This document shows, piece after piece, positions 7,823-16,665 of a stretch of DNA of 41,390 nt. The notes beneath the pieces are model-generated. The model was not told where the DNA came from, searched no databases, and saw only the letters and a program-made list of their open reading frames with translations. Position numbers and translations under genes: made by a program. The stretch comes from an uncultured Ruminococcus sp. Lineage in GTDB: Bacteria; Bacillota; Clostridia; Oscillospirales; Acutalibacteraceae. Numbering within the stretch: the first letter of the stretch is position 1; each line of letters starts with the position of its first letter. The stretch lies in NCBI GenBank assembly GCA_902777275.1, contig CACYTI010000018.1, positions 1-41,390 of the forward strand, in the 5' to 3' direction.

Positions 7823-7851
7823 ATGACATTTTCAAAAAACTGTTATATAAT
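7823..7851 (+). promoter_or_regulatory. promoter of the Bax-inhibitor-1 family gene
   Basis: ATGACA (7823-7828) and TATAAT (7846-7851) are spaced by 17 bp. The -35 box is identical to that of the divergent ClC promoter 30 bp away. Confidence 0.7.
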
Positions 7852-7900
7852 AGATGTAATTAATTCCAATAGGGATTAAAAATATCTTAGGAGGATAAAT

Positions 7901-8752
7901 ATGAGTAGTTTATCACAAAATCAAAACAAGACACAAAAAAAGAAGAAAAACTCGTTTCTCGCCTCAAACCCCGTAATGCGCAGGCTGGATTCTGTTGATG
8001 AATTTTCCGAAAGCAACGCCGCAAGCTACGGCGGAATAGCCGCGAAAACAGCGTTCTTTTTGCTGTTCTGCGTCGCCGGGATCCTATTGCTGTTCGTCAT
8101 TGAAAAGCCGCTTATGTTCGGGGATATCGTTAATTTCAACGTTTACAAATTCCCCGTAACGCTTTACACAGGCGAGATAATCGCGCTTATTGCCTCGGTT
8201 ATTTTGGGCATTGTTTTCCAGCTTTTGGCTTTCTTCGCAAAAGCGACCACACCCGTTACGGGCGCGCTTTACTGCGTGACACAGGGTTACTTTATTTCTT
8301 TCCTTGTTTTCAAGGTGCTCAAGGGCTACGAATACCTCGGCGCTCTCGCGCTGGCTATAACAATGGTTATAATTCTTGTTATGGCTATTCTTTACTCAAC
8401 GGGAGTTATCCGCGTCACAAAGAAATTCAAAATGGTGATGCTTACGCTTTTCGTGACAATGATAGGTTCTTCGCTGTTGGTTCTTGTCGGCTCGTTCATT
8501 CCTGCCACACAGGGACTTGTGGCGCAAATCAGAAATAACCTCGCACTTTCGATCGGTGTAGGAGTTATTTTCATTATAATCGCCGCGCTGTTTTTGATCT
8601 GCGACTTTGACACGATCGACCACGTTGTAAACGACAAGCTTCCGAAGAAATACGAGTGGGCGGCGGCTTTCGGTCTTGCCTTTACCGTGATCTGGCTCTA
8701 TTTAAAGGTTCTCGATCTAATTCTTAAAATCGCGGGCAACAGTAAGGATTAG
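7901..8752 (+). CDS. Bax inhibitor-1/YccA family membrane protein
   Basis: This 283-residue protein has a lysine-rich cytoplasmic N-terminus (TQKKKKNS) followed by about seven membrane helices. The N-terminal pattern NPVMRRLD...ASYGGIAAKTAFFL and the closing FDTIDHVV region with its acidic residues match the YccA-like branch of the BI-1/TMBIM family. Structurally studied relatives are pH-sensitive calcium leak channels. In bacteria they also interact with membrane proteases. AGGAGG lies 6 bp before the ATG, and a good promoter lies at 7823-7851. The physiological role here is unknown. Confidence 0.9.
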   Translation: MSSLSQNQNKTQKKKKNSFLASNPVMRRLDSVDEFSESNAASYGGIAAKTAFFLLFCVAGILLLFVIEKPLMFGDIVNFNVYKFPVTLYTGEIIALIASVILGIVFQLLAFFAKATTPVTGALYCVTQGYFISFLVFKVLKGYEYLGALALAITMVIILVMAILYSTGVIRVTKKFKMVMLTLFVTMIGSSLLVLVGSFIPATQGLVAQIRNNLALSIGVGVIFIIIAALFLICDFDTIDHVVNDKLPKKYEWAAAFGLAFTVIWLYLKVLDLILKIAGNSKD

Positions 8753-8788
8753 AACAAAACTCCTATGAAACAACGGGAGGACAGCACA

Positions 8789-9991
8789 ATGAAAAAAACT
8801 GTAAAAATTATTACGGTTCTGCTTGCGGTGGTTCTTTTGGTTTCTGCTGTGCCGTTTGCGGTAACGGCGGCGGAAACTTTCCAAAGCGTGGGAGCAAAGA
8901 GCGGCAGAACCGGCGACTGTACATGGAAGATAGACGACAACGGCACGCTGACTATCAGCGGAAACGGTAAAATGGGAGATTATTCGTATTTTGAAGGTTC
9001 TGCTCCTTGGGTTGATTTGGGAATAAAGCGCGTTATCATTGAAAAAGGAGTGAAAAACATTGGTAATCTCTCGTTTTATCATTGCGAAACATTAACAGAT
9101 ATTTTTATCTCTGACAGCGTAACCGAAATCGGGTCACAAGCGTTTCTATTATGCAAAAAATTAGATGATATTGTTATTCCGAACAGCGTGACAAAAATCG
9201 AATCTTCTGCGTTTTCATATTGTGAGAATCTGAAAATAGTTAAGATTCCCGACAGTGTGACAAGTATTGGAAAAAGTGCATTTGACAATTGCAAAGGACT
9301 GACGAAAATTGAACTTTCCAAAAATTTAACTTCGCTTGGACCGCTCGCGTTTGATTCCTGCACGGGATTGACAGATATTGTTATTCCGCCAAAAGTAACT
9401 TCCATTGAATACACTACATTTAGAAATTGTACTTCTTTGAAAAGTGTTGAGATGCACGATGGCATAACAAGCATCGGAGATAGTGCGTTTTGTTCCACTG
9501 CATTAACAAGTATAAAAATCCCCGACAGTGTGACAAATATAGGTTATAGTGCTTTTAGTTCATGCAACGAACTTATAAGCGTAAAGATACCCGATGGAGT
9601 TACAAATATACGAGGAGAAACTTTCGAAAACTGCAAAAAACTGAGAAGGGTTATTATTCCAGCCAGTGTGACCAAGATATATAATAACGCGTTTGATTAT
9701 TCCGATAATGTCACTATCTACGGAACAGAAAACTCATCCGCTCAGAGCTTTGCCGAAGATTACGGTATCCCGTTTGTGTCGATCCTTCCCGGGATCATCG
9801 GCGACGCAAACAACGACGAGTTGGTTGATGTCCGCGACGTTACCTGTATTCAGCGCCATATTGCCGAGTTTGAATTGATAACGAATAAAAGAACTTATCT
9901 CGCAGACTTTGATTGCGACGGAGAAGTGACCGTGGCGGACGCGACGCTCCTGCAAATGTTCCTTGCCGAATATGACGTACAAATAAGCTAA
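8789..9991 (+). CDS. secreted BspA-type leucine-rich-repeat protein with C-terminal type I dockerin
   Basis: This 400-residue protein has a signal peptide (Lys-rich start, hydrophobic core, AVTAAE cleavage region). A short domain ending in LTISGNGKMG follows, then about ten BspA-like LRR_5 repeats of roughly 23 residues (pattern VTSIGxxAFxxCxxLxxIxIPDS). Residues of about 338-400 form a type I dockerin with two calcium-loop segments (DANNDELVD and DFDCDGEVT). The start at 8789 follows GGGAGG by 8 bp; an upstream in-frame ATG at 8765 lacks a site. Dockerins dock to cohesins on scaffoldin or cell-wall proteins, so this is probably a surface-displayed adhesion or substrate-binding component. It carries no enzymatic domain. 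It is paralogous to the protein at 23699. Confidence 0.92.
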   Translation: MKKTVKIITVLLAVVLLVSAVPFAVTAAETFQSVGAKSGRTGDCTWKIDDNGTLTISGNGKMGDYSYFEGSAPWVDLGIKRVIIEKGVKNIGNLSFYHCETLTDIFISDSVTEIGSQAFLLCKKLDDIVIPNSVTKIESSAFSYCENLKIVKIPDSVTSIGKSAFDNCKGLTKIELSKNLTSLGPLAFDSCTGLTDIVIPPKVTSIEYTTFRNCTSLKSVEMHDGITSIGDSAFCSTALTSIKIPDSVTNIGYSAFSSCNELISVKIPDGVTNIRGETFENCKKLRRVIIPASVTKIYNNAFDYSDNVTIYGTENSSAQSFAEDYGIPFVSILPGIIGDANNDELVDVRDVTCIQRHIAEFELITNKRTYLADFDCDGEVTVADATLLQMFLAEYDVQIS

Positions 9992-10000
9992 CTAAAAAAA

Positions 10001-10030
10001 CCTCCCGTTCCTGAAAGACGGGAGGGATTT
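10001..10030. terminator. bidirectional Rho-independent terminator
   Basis: CCTCCCGT (10001-10008) pairs with ACGGGAGG (10018-10025). A run of T follows on the plus strand and a run of A precedes, so it works for the LRR-dockerin gene and for the convergent malic enzyme gene. Confidence 0.9.
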
Positions 10031-10045
10031 TTGAAGTGTTTGTTA

Positions 10046-11221
10046 TTATTTCAATCTCGCTACGCCGGATTCGATCGCAGCTTTCCTGACAGCTTCCGCG
10101 ACAGCCTTTCCTACTCTCGGGTCGAAGGCGTGGGGGAGAATGTAATCGGCGTTCAGCTCGCTATCGTCGATTATCGAAGCGAGAGCGTATGAGGCGGCGA
10201 TTTTCATTTCCTCGTTGATGTCGGAGGCGCGGCAGTCGAGCGCTCCCCTGAAAATTCCGGGGAAGGCTAAAACGTTGTTTATCTGGTTCGGGAAATCGCT
10301 TCTGCCCGTTCCCACAACAGCCGCTCCCGCTTTTTTGGCGAGGTCGGGCATGATCTCGGGGGTGGGGTTTGCCATGGCGAAAATGATCGGGTCGCTGTTC
10401 ATGGAGCGCACCATTTCCTCGCTCACGCAGCCTGCCGCGGAAATGCCAAGGAACATATCCGCGCCGATCATAGCGTCGGCGAGCGTGCCGGTTTTGTGTT
10501 CAAGGTTGGTGATCTCTGCCATCTCGCGCTTAACGGCGTTCAGCCTTTCGTCGCCCTTGCAGATGATGCCGTTTCTGTCGCACATCGTTATGTGCTTTAC
10601 GCCCATGTTCATAAGGTGCTTGGCTATAGCGATGCCCGCCGCGCCCGCGCCGTTCATCACAACCTTTATTTCATCTATTTTTTTGCCTGTTATTTTAAGA
10701 GCGTTCAGCAGACCCGCCGCGACTATAATGGCGGTTCCGTGCTGGTCGTCGTGAAAAATCGGAATGTCGCATTTTTCTTTTAGCTTTCTTTCGATCTCAA
10801 AGCAGCGCGGAGCGGAGATGTCCTCAAGATTTATCCCGCCGAAGGAGCCGCTGATCAGATAAACCGTGTTGACAATCTCATCTACGTCCTTGCTTTTGAT
10901 GCAGAGCGGGAACGCGTCAACGTCGCCGAACGCCTTGAACAGCGCGCATTTTCCCTCCATAACGGGCATACCCGCCTCGGGACCGATATCTCCGAGGCCG
11001 AGCACCGCCGTGCCGTCGGTCACCACCGCTACAAGGTTGTTTCTTCTGGTGAGCTCATAGCTTTTGTTGATGTCTTTCTGCACCTCAAGACACGGCTCCG
11101 CGACGCCGGGGGTATAGGCAAGAGCCAAATCCTCGGAGGAATTAATGGGAACGCGCGAGACAACCTCGATTTTTCCGTTCCATTCATAGTGCTTTTTTAG
11201 GGACTCTTTTCTGATATCCAT
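10046..11221 (-). CDS. NAD(P)-dependent malic enzyme (oxaloacetate-decarboxylating malate dehydrogenase)
   Basis: This 391-residue enzyme converts malate to pyruvate, CO2 and NAD(P)H in the cytoplasm. Family motifs are clear: YTPGVAEPC near the N-terminus, the lysine region [16 protein letters not shown], the metal-binding HDDQHGTAI, and a Rossmann motif [14 protein letters not shown]. The length is that of the short prokaryotic form without a phosphotransacetylase extension. ATG 11221 is chosen over an upstream TTG (11239) because AAGGAG sits 7 bp before it. The gene stands alone, divergent from rnpB, with its own promoter (11258-11286). Cofactor preference cannot be decided from sequence by eye. 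Confidence 0.95.
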   Translation of the reverse strand: MDIRKESLKKHYEWNGKIEVVSRVPINSSEDLALAYTPGVAEPCLEVQKDINKSYELTRRNNLVAVVTDGTAVLGLGDIGPEAGMPVMEGKCALFKAFGDVDAFPLCIKSKDVDEIVNTVYLISGSFGGINLEDISAPRCFEIERKLKEKCDIPIFHDDQHGTAIIVAAGLLNALKITGKKIDEIKVVMNGAGAAGIAIAKHLMNMGVKHITMCDRNGIICKGDERLNAVKREMAEITNLEHKTGTLADAMIGADMFLGISAAGCVSEEMVRSMNSDPIIFAMANPTPEIMPDLAKKAGAAVVGTGRSDFPNQINNVLAFPGIFRGALDCRASDINEEMKIAASYALASIIDDSELNADYILPHAFDPRVGKAVAEAVRKAAIESGVARLK

Positions 11222-11257
11222 TTGAATACTCCTTTTCAATCACAAAATACACGCCAT

Positions 11258-11286
11258 ATTATAAAACATTATTTATGATATGGCAA
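11258..11286 (-). promoter_or_regulatory. promoter of the malic enzyme gene
   Basis: On the minus strand TTGCCA (11286-11281) and TATAAT (11263-11258) are spaced by 17 bp. Confidence 0.7.
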
Positions 11287-11293
11287 GAATTAT

Positions 11294-11322
11294 TTGACAT
11301 TTTTCAGCTTTTGTTTTAATAT
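11294..11322 (+). promoter_or_regulatory. promoter of the RNase P RNA gene
   Basis: TTGACA (11294-11299) is followed after 17 bp by TAATAT (11317-11322). Transcription would start at about 11329, matching the 5' end deduced from helix P1. Confidence 0.65.
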
Positions 11323-11328
11323 AATAGT

Positions 11329-11684
11329 GCGAGTGCGCCGAACAGCCGCGAGCAGCACCCGAAAGGGTCTGTGCGAGGAAAGTCCGGGCTTCACAGAGCG
11401 AAAATAACGGCTAACGGCCGCCGGGGGCGACCCCAGGGATAGTGCAACAGAAAGTAACCGCAGCTTTGCTTATTGGCTGGCTGCAAGGGTGGAAAGGTGA
11501 GGTAAGAGCTCACCGGAGGGCAGGAGACTGCTCTGCCGTGTAAACCCTATTTGAAGCAACACCGTGGAAGGACACAATGCGCTTGCTCGGCGCGTCCTGA
11601 GGAGGTGGCATCGAGCGGTTCGGGCAACCGGCCGCCAAGATAGATGGCTGTTCAAGACAGAACCCGGCTTACAGACGCAGTCGC
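11329..11684 (+). ncRNA. rnpB: RNase P RNA, bacterial class A
   Basis: This is the catalytic RNA that trims the 5' leader from tRNA precursors. The universally conserved segments are present: AGGAAAGTCCGGGCTTC in the 5' part, and ACAGAACCCGGCTTACAG near the 3' end, which pairs with it to form helix P4. The ends are set by helix P1, GCGAGTGCG (11329-11337) with CGCAGTCGC (11676-11684), giving about 356 nt. The overall architecture looks like the ancestral A type rather than the B type of Bacillus, in keeping with Clostridia. A terminator follows at once. Any ORFs through this stretch are artefacts. Confidence 0.97.
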
Positions 11685-11720
11685 AAAAAAGCGTGCGCAC
11701 TCCGTGCGTGCGCTTTTTTC
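11685..11720 (+). terminator. Rho-independent terminator of rnpB
   Basis: AAAAAAGCG (11685-11693) pairs with CGCTTTTTT (11711-11719). An inner GC-rich stem (GCGCAC with GTGCGT) leaves a small loop. The six T residues complete a standard terminator. Confidence 0.9.
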
Positions 11721-11858
11721 AGCCGGCGCTCGTGCGCACGCAGGGTGCAACTGAGCGGGCAATACAAAATTTTTTGCTTTATAGTAGTTTACGTTATAAC
11801 CTGTAAATTGTATGTTTTAATGCAGCGTTACAGAGCAGTTTCCTATAATAAAGCGAAA

Positions 11859-11896
11859 AACGAGGAAATGATTTCGGTCATTTCCTCGTTTGAGTT
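11859..11896. terminator. Rho-independent terminator of the DUF4870 gene
   Basis: A perfect 13-bp stem (11859-11871 with 11878-11890, arms AACGAGGAAATGA / TCATTTCCTCGTT) has T-runs on both strands. The 11721-11858 stretch before it holds no gene or clear signal. Confidence 0.9.
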
Positions 11897-11903
11897 TTTA
11901 AGA

Positions 11904-12440
11904 TCAATTGTTAAAAGAAGCGTAGATTTTGTCCATAAGTGTTTCGATCCACGGAATCTGACTGATCAGCGGCAGCTTTGTCTTTTTGCCCTGAGCGGCG
12001 TTGACAATGCCGATGATCGCAAGAACGCAGAGAAATACGGTTCCGGCGCTGAACAGGATATTAAAAACATGATAAACAGGGGTATGAACGATACCGTACC
12101 AATAAACTCTGGCTGTAGCCGCGCCGATAATTGCCATAGTGATACCCACAATTGTTTCGTATGCGATAAGTACCGCGCAGAGTGTAGCGCCCTGCTTGAC
12201 ATGGAACTTGCAGTATTCTGAGTTCTTTCTTGCAAACAAGGGAATCAAAAACAGCAGTCCGCAGTAAGCAAGCCATGCAATGCCTCTGTTTGCCTGAATA
12301 TCGGCGTTTTCATCTGTTGCCGGCTGTACGGCAGTTGTGTTTTCCGCAGGCTGAGCATCTTCAGCGACAGGTGCGCCGCAGGCGGTGCATTTGGTCGCGT
12401 CGTCATTCAGCTGCTGTCCGCAGTTGTTACAAAATTTCAT
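11904..12440 (-). CDS. zinc-ribbon DUF4870-type membrane protein
   Basis: This 178-residue protein starts with a zinc ribbon (Cys4, Cys7, Cys18, Cys21), followed by an Ala/Glu/Thr-rich linker and then a membrane domain of about four helices. The segment NRGIAWLAYCGLLFLIPLFARKNS followed by CKFHVKQG (about residues 60-90) is the DUF4870-like pattern. The family has no established function; members are widespread in Firmicutes. It is a single-gene unit with its own promoter (12505-12533) and terminator. A small hairpin in the leader (12464-12480) lies before the AAGGAG ribosome binding site. Confidence 0.85.
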   Translation of the reverse strand: MKFCNNCGQQLNDDATKCTACGAPVAEDAQPAENTTAVQPATDENADIQANRGIAWLAYCGLLFLIPLFARKNSEYCKFHVKQGATLCAVLIAYETIVGITMAIIGAATARVYWYGIVHTPVYHVFNILFSAGTVFLCVLAIIGIVNAAQGKKTKLPLISQIPWIETLMDKIYASFNN

Positions 12441-12504
12441 AGATTATCTCCTTTTTGTGCTTATCCCGCATGAAGCGGAAAAAATAAGTGTTTCTTGCAA
12501 TAAC

Positions 12505-12533
12505 ATTGTATCAAATACGGATTGAATTGTAAA
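12505..12533 (-). promoter_or_regulatory. promoter of the DUF4870 gene
   Basis: On the minus strand TTTACA (12533-12528) and TACAAT (12510-12505) are spaced by 17 bp. Confidence 0.65.
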
Positions 12534-12594
12534 TGAGTATTATTAACAATAAGACAGTAACAATCTGTGTGCTTTTCGTGTGAAAATCAACTGT

Positions 12595-14193
12595 TCACTC
12601 TGAAACGCCGGAATTACCGATGATTTTTTCAGCGCATTTTATTCCGTCAACAGCGGCGGAGATTATTCCTCCCGCGTAGCCTGCTCCTTCGCCGCAGGGA
12701 TACAGACCGTTCAATGCGACGGATTGCAGCGTTTCGGCATTTCTTAAAATGCGTATGGGGGAGGAGGAGCGCGTTTCAACGCCTGTCAGCACGGCGTCGC
12801 CGTCGTCAAAGCCGTTCAGCTTTTTGCCCATTGATGTAATAGCCTCGCGCATACCGGCGCTCACATATTCAGGCAGGATATCATTGAGGTTGCTGAGAGT
12901 GTAACCGGGACCGATCGATGGCTTTACCTCGCCGATAGATTTGCTTTTTGTGTTCTGAATAAAATCGGCGACTCTCTGAACGGGAGCGGAGTAGCTTCCG
13001 CCGCCGATTAGAAAAGCTTTTTCCTCTAAATCACGCTGATAGTACATTCCCGCAAGCGGAGAGTCCGAGCCGTAGTCCTCGGGATTTACGCTGACTAAAA
13101 GCGCGGCGTTGGAGTTTGTTTCGTTTCTTGCAAATTCGCTCATGCCGTTTGTGCAAAGTCTGCCGCTTTCGCTCGAAGCGTTTACCACCCTGCCGCCGGG
13201 ACACATACAAAAAGTATAAGCGCCCCTGCCATCTGAGGTGCGGACATTCATTTTATAGTAAGCCGCGCCGAGGCTTTTGTTCCCCGCAAATTTGCCGTAC
13301 TGGGCGCGGTCGATTTTTTCTCGAATATGTTCAATGCGCGCTCCCACCGAAAAAGGCTTAGCCTCGACGGGCAGTTTGTTATTATAAAGCATTTCAAAGG
13401 TGTCGCGCGCGCTGTGACCGATCGCTAAAATCACGCTGTCGGTTTCGATTTTTATTTCGGAGCCGTTTTTCTCCGCGACGGCGGCGGTTATTTTGCCGTC
13501 GCTGCTTTCAAGTCCTGTCAGACGGGTTTCAAACAACACCGTGCCGCCGAGTGAAATGATTTCCTCGCGGATGTTTTTGACGGTTATTTTCAGCTTGTCG
13601 GTGCCGATGTGCGGCTTTGCGTTGTACAAAATCTCGTCGGGAGCGCCGTGCGAAACGAATTCCTCGAGCACCTTGCGCTGACGGATATCCTTTGTTCCAG
13701 TGTTTAGCTTGCCGTCGGAGAAGGTTCCCGCGCCGCCCTCGCCGAACTGAACGTTTGAATCGACGTTCAATTTTCCGCCTGTCCAAAAGCTGCTTACGTC
13801 TCGCGTGCGGCTGTCAACGTCCTTTCCGCGTTCAAGAACGATTGGCTTTGCACCGCTGCGCGCTAAAATCAGCGCCGCAAACATCCCTGCGGGTCCGAAC
13901 CCGACAATGACGGGCTGCGCTCCTCCGCGCCACTTAGGTATTTCATAGCGGTACGGAACGCTTTTTGAGGCATTTTTGCTTTTTTTCAGAACGTTGCTTT
14001 CGTTTATGTTCAGCTCAACGTCAAGCGCACACACAAAGCACAGGTTATCTTTCTTTCGTGCGTCAACAGAGCGGCGGAACAGGCTGACTCTTTTAATGCA
14101 TTTTTTATCTATCCTAAGCTCTTTTGCGGCGGCTTTTTTTAACGCTTCGTCGCTGTAGTCGAGCGGAATTTTAATATTGTTAAGTCGGATCAT
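12595..14193 (-). CDS. FAD-dependent dehydrogenase of the COG2509 family
   Basis: This 532-residue flavoprotein has an N-terminal domain of about 90 residues (with KELRIDKKCIKRVSLFRRSVDAR), then a dinucleotide-binding fold with VIVGFGPAGMFAAL and an acidic residue at the end of strand 2 (VLERG). FGEGGAGTFSDGKL and AGYAGGIISAAVDGIK near the C-terminus are typical of COG2509 dehydrogenases. The physiological substrate is unknown. ATG 14193 overlaps the stop of the upstream flavoprotein (ATGA) and is preceded by AGGAGA, so a longer frame to 14262 is rejected. The two genes often travel together in Clostridia. Confidence 0.9.
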   Translation of the reverse strand: MIRLNNIKIPLDYSDEALKKAAAKELRIDKKCIKRVSLFRRSVDARKKDNLCFVCALDVELNINESNVLKKSKNASKSVPYRYEIPKWRGGAQPVIVGFGPAGMFAALILARSGAKPIVLERGKDVDSRTRDVSSFWTGGKLNVDSNVQFGEGGAGTFSDGKLNTGTKDIRQRKVLEEFVSHGAPDEILYNAKPHIGTDKLKITVKNIREEIISLGGTVLFETRLTGLESSDGKITAAVAEKNGSEIKIETDSVILAIGHSARDTFEMLYNNKLPVEAKPFSVGARIEHIREKIDRAQYGKFAGNKSLGAAYYKMNVRTSDGRGAYTFCMCPGGRVVNASSESGRLCTNGMSEFARNETNSNAALLVSVNPEDYGSDSPLAGMYYQRDLEEKAFLIGGGSYSAPVQRVADFIQNTKSKSIGEVKPSIGPGYTLSNLNDILPEYVSAGMREAITSMGKKLNGFDDGDAVLTGVETRSSSPIRILRNAETLQSVALNGLYPCGEGAGYAGGIISAAVDGIKCAEKIIGNSGVSE

Positions 14194-15386
14194 AGGCTTT
14201 CTCCTGCTATTATGCCGCTTGCGAACGCGAAGTGCAGGTTGTAGCCGCCGCACTCGCCGCACAGGTCTATCGCCTCGCCGCAGACATATAGATTTTTGTC
14301 GATCCTGCTCTGCATGGTCAAAGGGTCGATCTCATTCCCCTGCACACCGCCCCTGCACGCCTGAGAACGGTCAAAGCCGGCGTTTCCGGTGATGGTGAAT
14401 CTGAGACTTTTTGCGGCGTTTGCTGCTCTGCGGAGCTCTTCATCGCCGAGTGTAGTGCAGGGACGGGAAAAATCCTTGATTTCGGCGGTTTTCATCACAG
14501 CCTGAGCTATTCTTTTTTGGAGGATACCCGTGAAAAGGCAGTCCGCGTTTTGTAATGAGAACAGACTTTTATTCTTTAGCAGAACATCATATAATTCTTT
14601 ATTAGAAATATCCGGGAGCAGATCAACGGTGATAATGTCGTTCGGGCGCGTATAAAGAGAAAGATTAAAAACGCAGATACCCGAAAGATTGTCCTCGTTG
14701 AACTGAACCTCGCCGCGTTCGGTTCTGTCCGCAATACCGACCTCTGCCTGAGCGCGAAGCCCTTTGAGCGATTTTAAGATATCCGATTTAACCTCAATGG
14801 GGCAAAGCGCGGGGGTGAACGGAACGATTTTATGTCCGCGGTTTTTCAATATGTCCGCCGCGCTGCCGCTTCCTCCAAGCTTGGGACCCGCTTTGGAGCC
14901 TGTCGCCGCAACTAACTTTTTGGCGCTGAAAACATTTTTATCGGTTTTGATTAGAAAGCCGCTCTGTTTTTTTATGCTTTGAACCGTTTCTTTGCAGAAG
15001 AACTCGACGCCTCTGTTTTCACAGTTAAAGCGCAGTACGTCGAGCACCGAGGAAGCCTGCCGCGAAACGGGGTAGTATCTTCCCTCGTTGTCTTTGAACG
15101 TCAGCAGCCCGAGAGCTTCAAAATATTCAAGCAGCTCGGCACAGCCGTATCTTTTGAAAACAGCTTCGCTTTGTTTTGTAAAGCTTCCTGTATATCTTTC
15201 ACGGCAAACGTTTTCGTTTGTCAGATTGCACCTGCCGTTGCCCGTGGCGAGAAGCTTTTTGCCGACCCTGTCGTTTTTTTCCAAAACGGCGATTTTTAAA
15301 TGCTGATTTTTGCGCTTGGCGGCTATCGCGCACATCAGTCCCGACGCTCCGCCGCCGAGGATGACCGCGTCAAATTTGTAATTCAT
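14190..15386 (-). CDS. NAD(P)/FAD-dependent oxidoreductase, HI0933/YhiN family
   Basis: This 398-residue flavoprotein has the FAD-binding Rossmann motif ILGGGASGLMCAIAA at about residues 9-23, VLEKNDRVGKKLLATGNGRCNLTN (about 35-58), and the closing GYNLHFAFASGIIAG. These are the landmarks of the HI0933-like family. Relatives act as putative aminoacetone oxidases or reductases, and the true substrate is uncertain. ATG 15386 is chosen because GGGTGAAG lies just upstream; three extra codon groups further back look untranslated. It is first of a two-gene operon with the COG2509 dehydrogenase. Confidence 0.9.
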   Translation of the reverse strand: MNYKFDAVILGGGASGLMCAIAAKRKNQHLKIAVLEKNDRVGKKLLATGNGRCNLTNENVCRERYTGSFTKQSEAVFKRYGCAELLEYFEALGLLTFKDNEGRYYPVSRQASSVLDVLRFNCENRGVEFFCKETVQSIKKQSGFLIKTDKNVFSAKKLVAATGSKAGPKLGGSGSAADILKNRGHKIVPFTPALCPIEVKSDILKSLKGLRAQAEVGIADRTERGEVQFNEDNLSGICVFNLSLYTRPNDIITVDLLPDISNKELYDVLLKNKSLFSLQNADCLFTGILQKRIAQAVMKTAEIKDFSRPCTTLGDEELRRAANAAKSLRFTITGNAGFDRSQACRGGVQGNEIDPLTMQSRIDKNLYVCGEAIDLCGECGGYNLHFAFASGIIAGESL

Positions 15387-15411
15387 AACTTCACCCGAAA
15401 ACATATAAAAC

Positions 15412-15434
15412 AAGGCAGCCGAAAGCTGCCTTAT
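15412..15434 (-). terminator. Rho-independent terminator of the COG2426 exporter gene
   Basis: AAGGCAGC (15412-15419) pairs with GCTGCCTT (15425-15432) around a short loop. On the minus strand a T-rich tail follows. Confidence 0.8.
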
Positions 15435-15463
15435 TCTGTTTATGATATTTATTAATGTTACGA

Positions 15464-15946
15464 TTATGATTTAGGAGCAAGCAGGAAGCTGATTCCGCCG
15501 AAAACGCCCATGCTTGCGAGACCCATGATAATGCCTGCTAATATAACGCCGCACATTACGGCGATAACGCTTTTTTTGAAACCCATATCCAAGAAGCTGG
15601 CGGCGAGCGTACCCGTCCACGCGCCTGTGCCGGGAAGCGGTATTCCGACAAAGAGCATCAGAGCGATAAACAAACCCTTGCCTGCTTTGGCTTGCAGCTT
15701 TTGTCCGCCCTTTTCACCCTTTTTTAAGCACCATGTAAAGAACTTACCGATGTATTTTTTGTCCTTGCCCCAAATCAGTACCTTTCTGGCGAAGAAGTAA
15801 ATCAGCGGCACCGGAAGCATATTTCCGATGATACAAATGATATACGCCCACACCATGTTCAGGTTCATTCCGACGGCTACGGGGATCGCTCCTCTAAGCT
15901 CAATGAGGGGAACCATGGAAATCAAAAAAACAATTAAATAGCCCAT
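15464..15946 (-). CDS. COG2426 small multidrug export-like membrane protein
   Basis: This 160-residue membrane protein has about four helices. It begins with MVPLIELRGAIPVAVG, a hallmark of the small multi-drug export protein family (Pfam Sm_multidrug_ex). The loop VGIPLPGTGAWTG is also conserved in the family. The drug-export label is historic; the LPGTGAW pattern resembles the reentrant loops of DedA/SNARE-associated proteins. It is a single-gene unit with its own promoter (16005-16033) and terminator. Confidence 0.88.
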   Translation of the reverse strand: MGYLIVFLISMVPLIELRGAIPVAVGMNLNMVWAYIICIIGNMLPVPLIYFFARKVLIWGKDKKYIGKFFTWCLKKGEKGGQKLQAKAGKGLFIALMLFVGIPLPGTGAWTGTLAASFLDMGFKKSVIAVMCGVILAGIIMGLASMGVFGGISFLLAPKS

Positions 15947-16004
15947 ACAGTGAATACGCTCCTTTTGGATATCATAAAAAAATTTATTTATTCAAACTCC
16001 GAAT

Positions 16005-16033
16005 AGTATAGCAGAAAAAGTGATAATTTTCAA
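16005..16033 (-). promoter_or_regulatory. promoter of the COG2426 gene
   Basis: On the minus strand TTGAAA (16033-16028) and TATACT (16010-16005) are spaced by 17 bp. Confidence 0.65.
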
Positions 16034-16093
16034 TATAAAAAATCATTCTTTCCGTATAATCCAACAGAGTTAAAAAAAAGACTGTTATTTTCA

Positions 16094-16121
16094 TTGACTT
16101 TAACCATAAATGTTGTAAAAT
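16094..16121 (+). promoter_or_regulatory. promoter of the VanZ-MATE gene run
   Basis: TTGACT (16094-16099) and TAAAAT (16116-16121) are spaced by 16 bp, just ahead of the VanZ start codon. Confidence 0.65.
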
Positions 16122-16143
16122 ATATATGATACGGAGTGATAAT

Positions 16144-16665
16144 ATGGAGAATAACAGAGCGTCAGCGCGATTTCGAGCCGTTATTTTTACGCTGACCGCG
16201 CTGATGATTTTATTCGCGTGGATTCATTCGTGCTTTCCGGCGGATCTATCGTCGATGGAAAGCAAAGGCGTTTTTCAGATCATTTATAATTTCCTTCATA
16301 TGTTCGGGGCGGGAGTTGAGCTTACGGAGCATATTATCCGCAAGTTAGCTCACTTTACCGAATTCACCGCGATCGGCGGTCTGCTGTTGAGCTGCGCCTA
16401 CTGCTTTGACAGGGCGCAGCCGTACAGATTCACCGTGCCCGTGCTGTTTACGGGACTTATCGCGGCGCTGATAGATGAAACCATTCAGCTTTTTGTCGAG
16501 GGCAGAGCGGGAATGATCGCGGACGTGTGGATAGACTTCGGCGGCGTGATCTTCGGCTCGCTTGTCATGTCGGCGTTTTACACCTTATACAGGAAAAAAA
16601 CAGAAAAAAGAAGAGAACGACTGATTAGGGGGAGCAATGGAAAAGGAAGTTCATATGGAAAATAA
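16144..16665 (+). CDS. VanZ family membrane protein
   Basis: This 173-residue membrane protein has about four helices and the VanZ-like pattern: FAWIHSCFPA at the first helix, EHIIRKLAHFTEFTAIGGLL in the middle, and IDETIQLFVEGRAGMIADVWIDFGG. VanZ gives low-level teicoplanin resistance in enterococci, but most chromosomal VanZ-like proteins have no known function. ATG 16144 is chosen because GGAG lies about 7 bp upstream; an in-frame ATG at 16126 lacks a site. The gene overlaps the following MATE gene by 11 bp, so the pair is co-expressed. Confidence 0.88.
   Translation: MENNRASARFRAVIFTLTALMILFAWIHSCFPADLSSMESKGVFQIIYNFLHMFGAGVELTEHIIRKLAHFTEFTAIGGLLLSCAYCFDRAQPYRFTVPVLFTGLIAALIDETIQLFVEGRAGMIADVWIDFGGVIFGSLVMSAFYTLYRKKTEKRRERLIRGSNGKGSSYGK

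Noticed and set aside
11470-11806. Short ORFs across RNase P RNA
   Set aside because: The sequence is a structural RNA with conserved RNase P elements.
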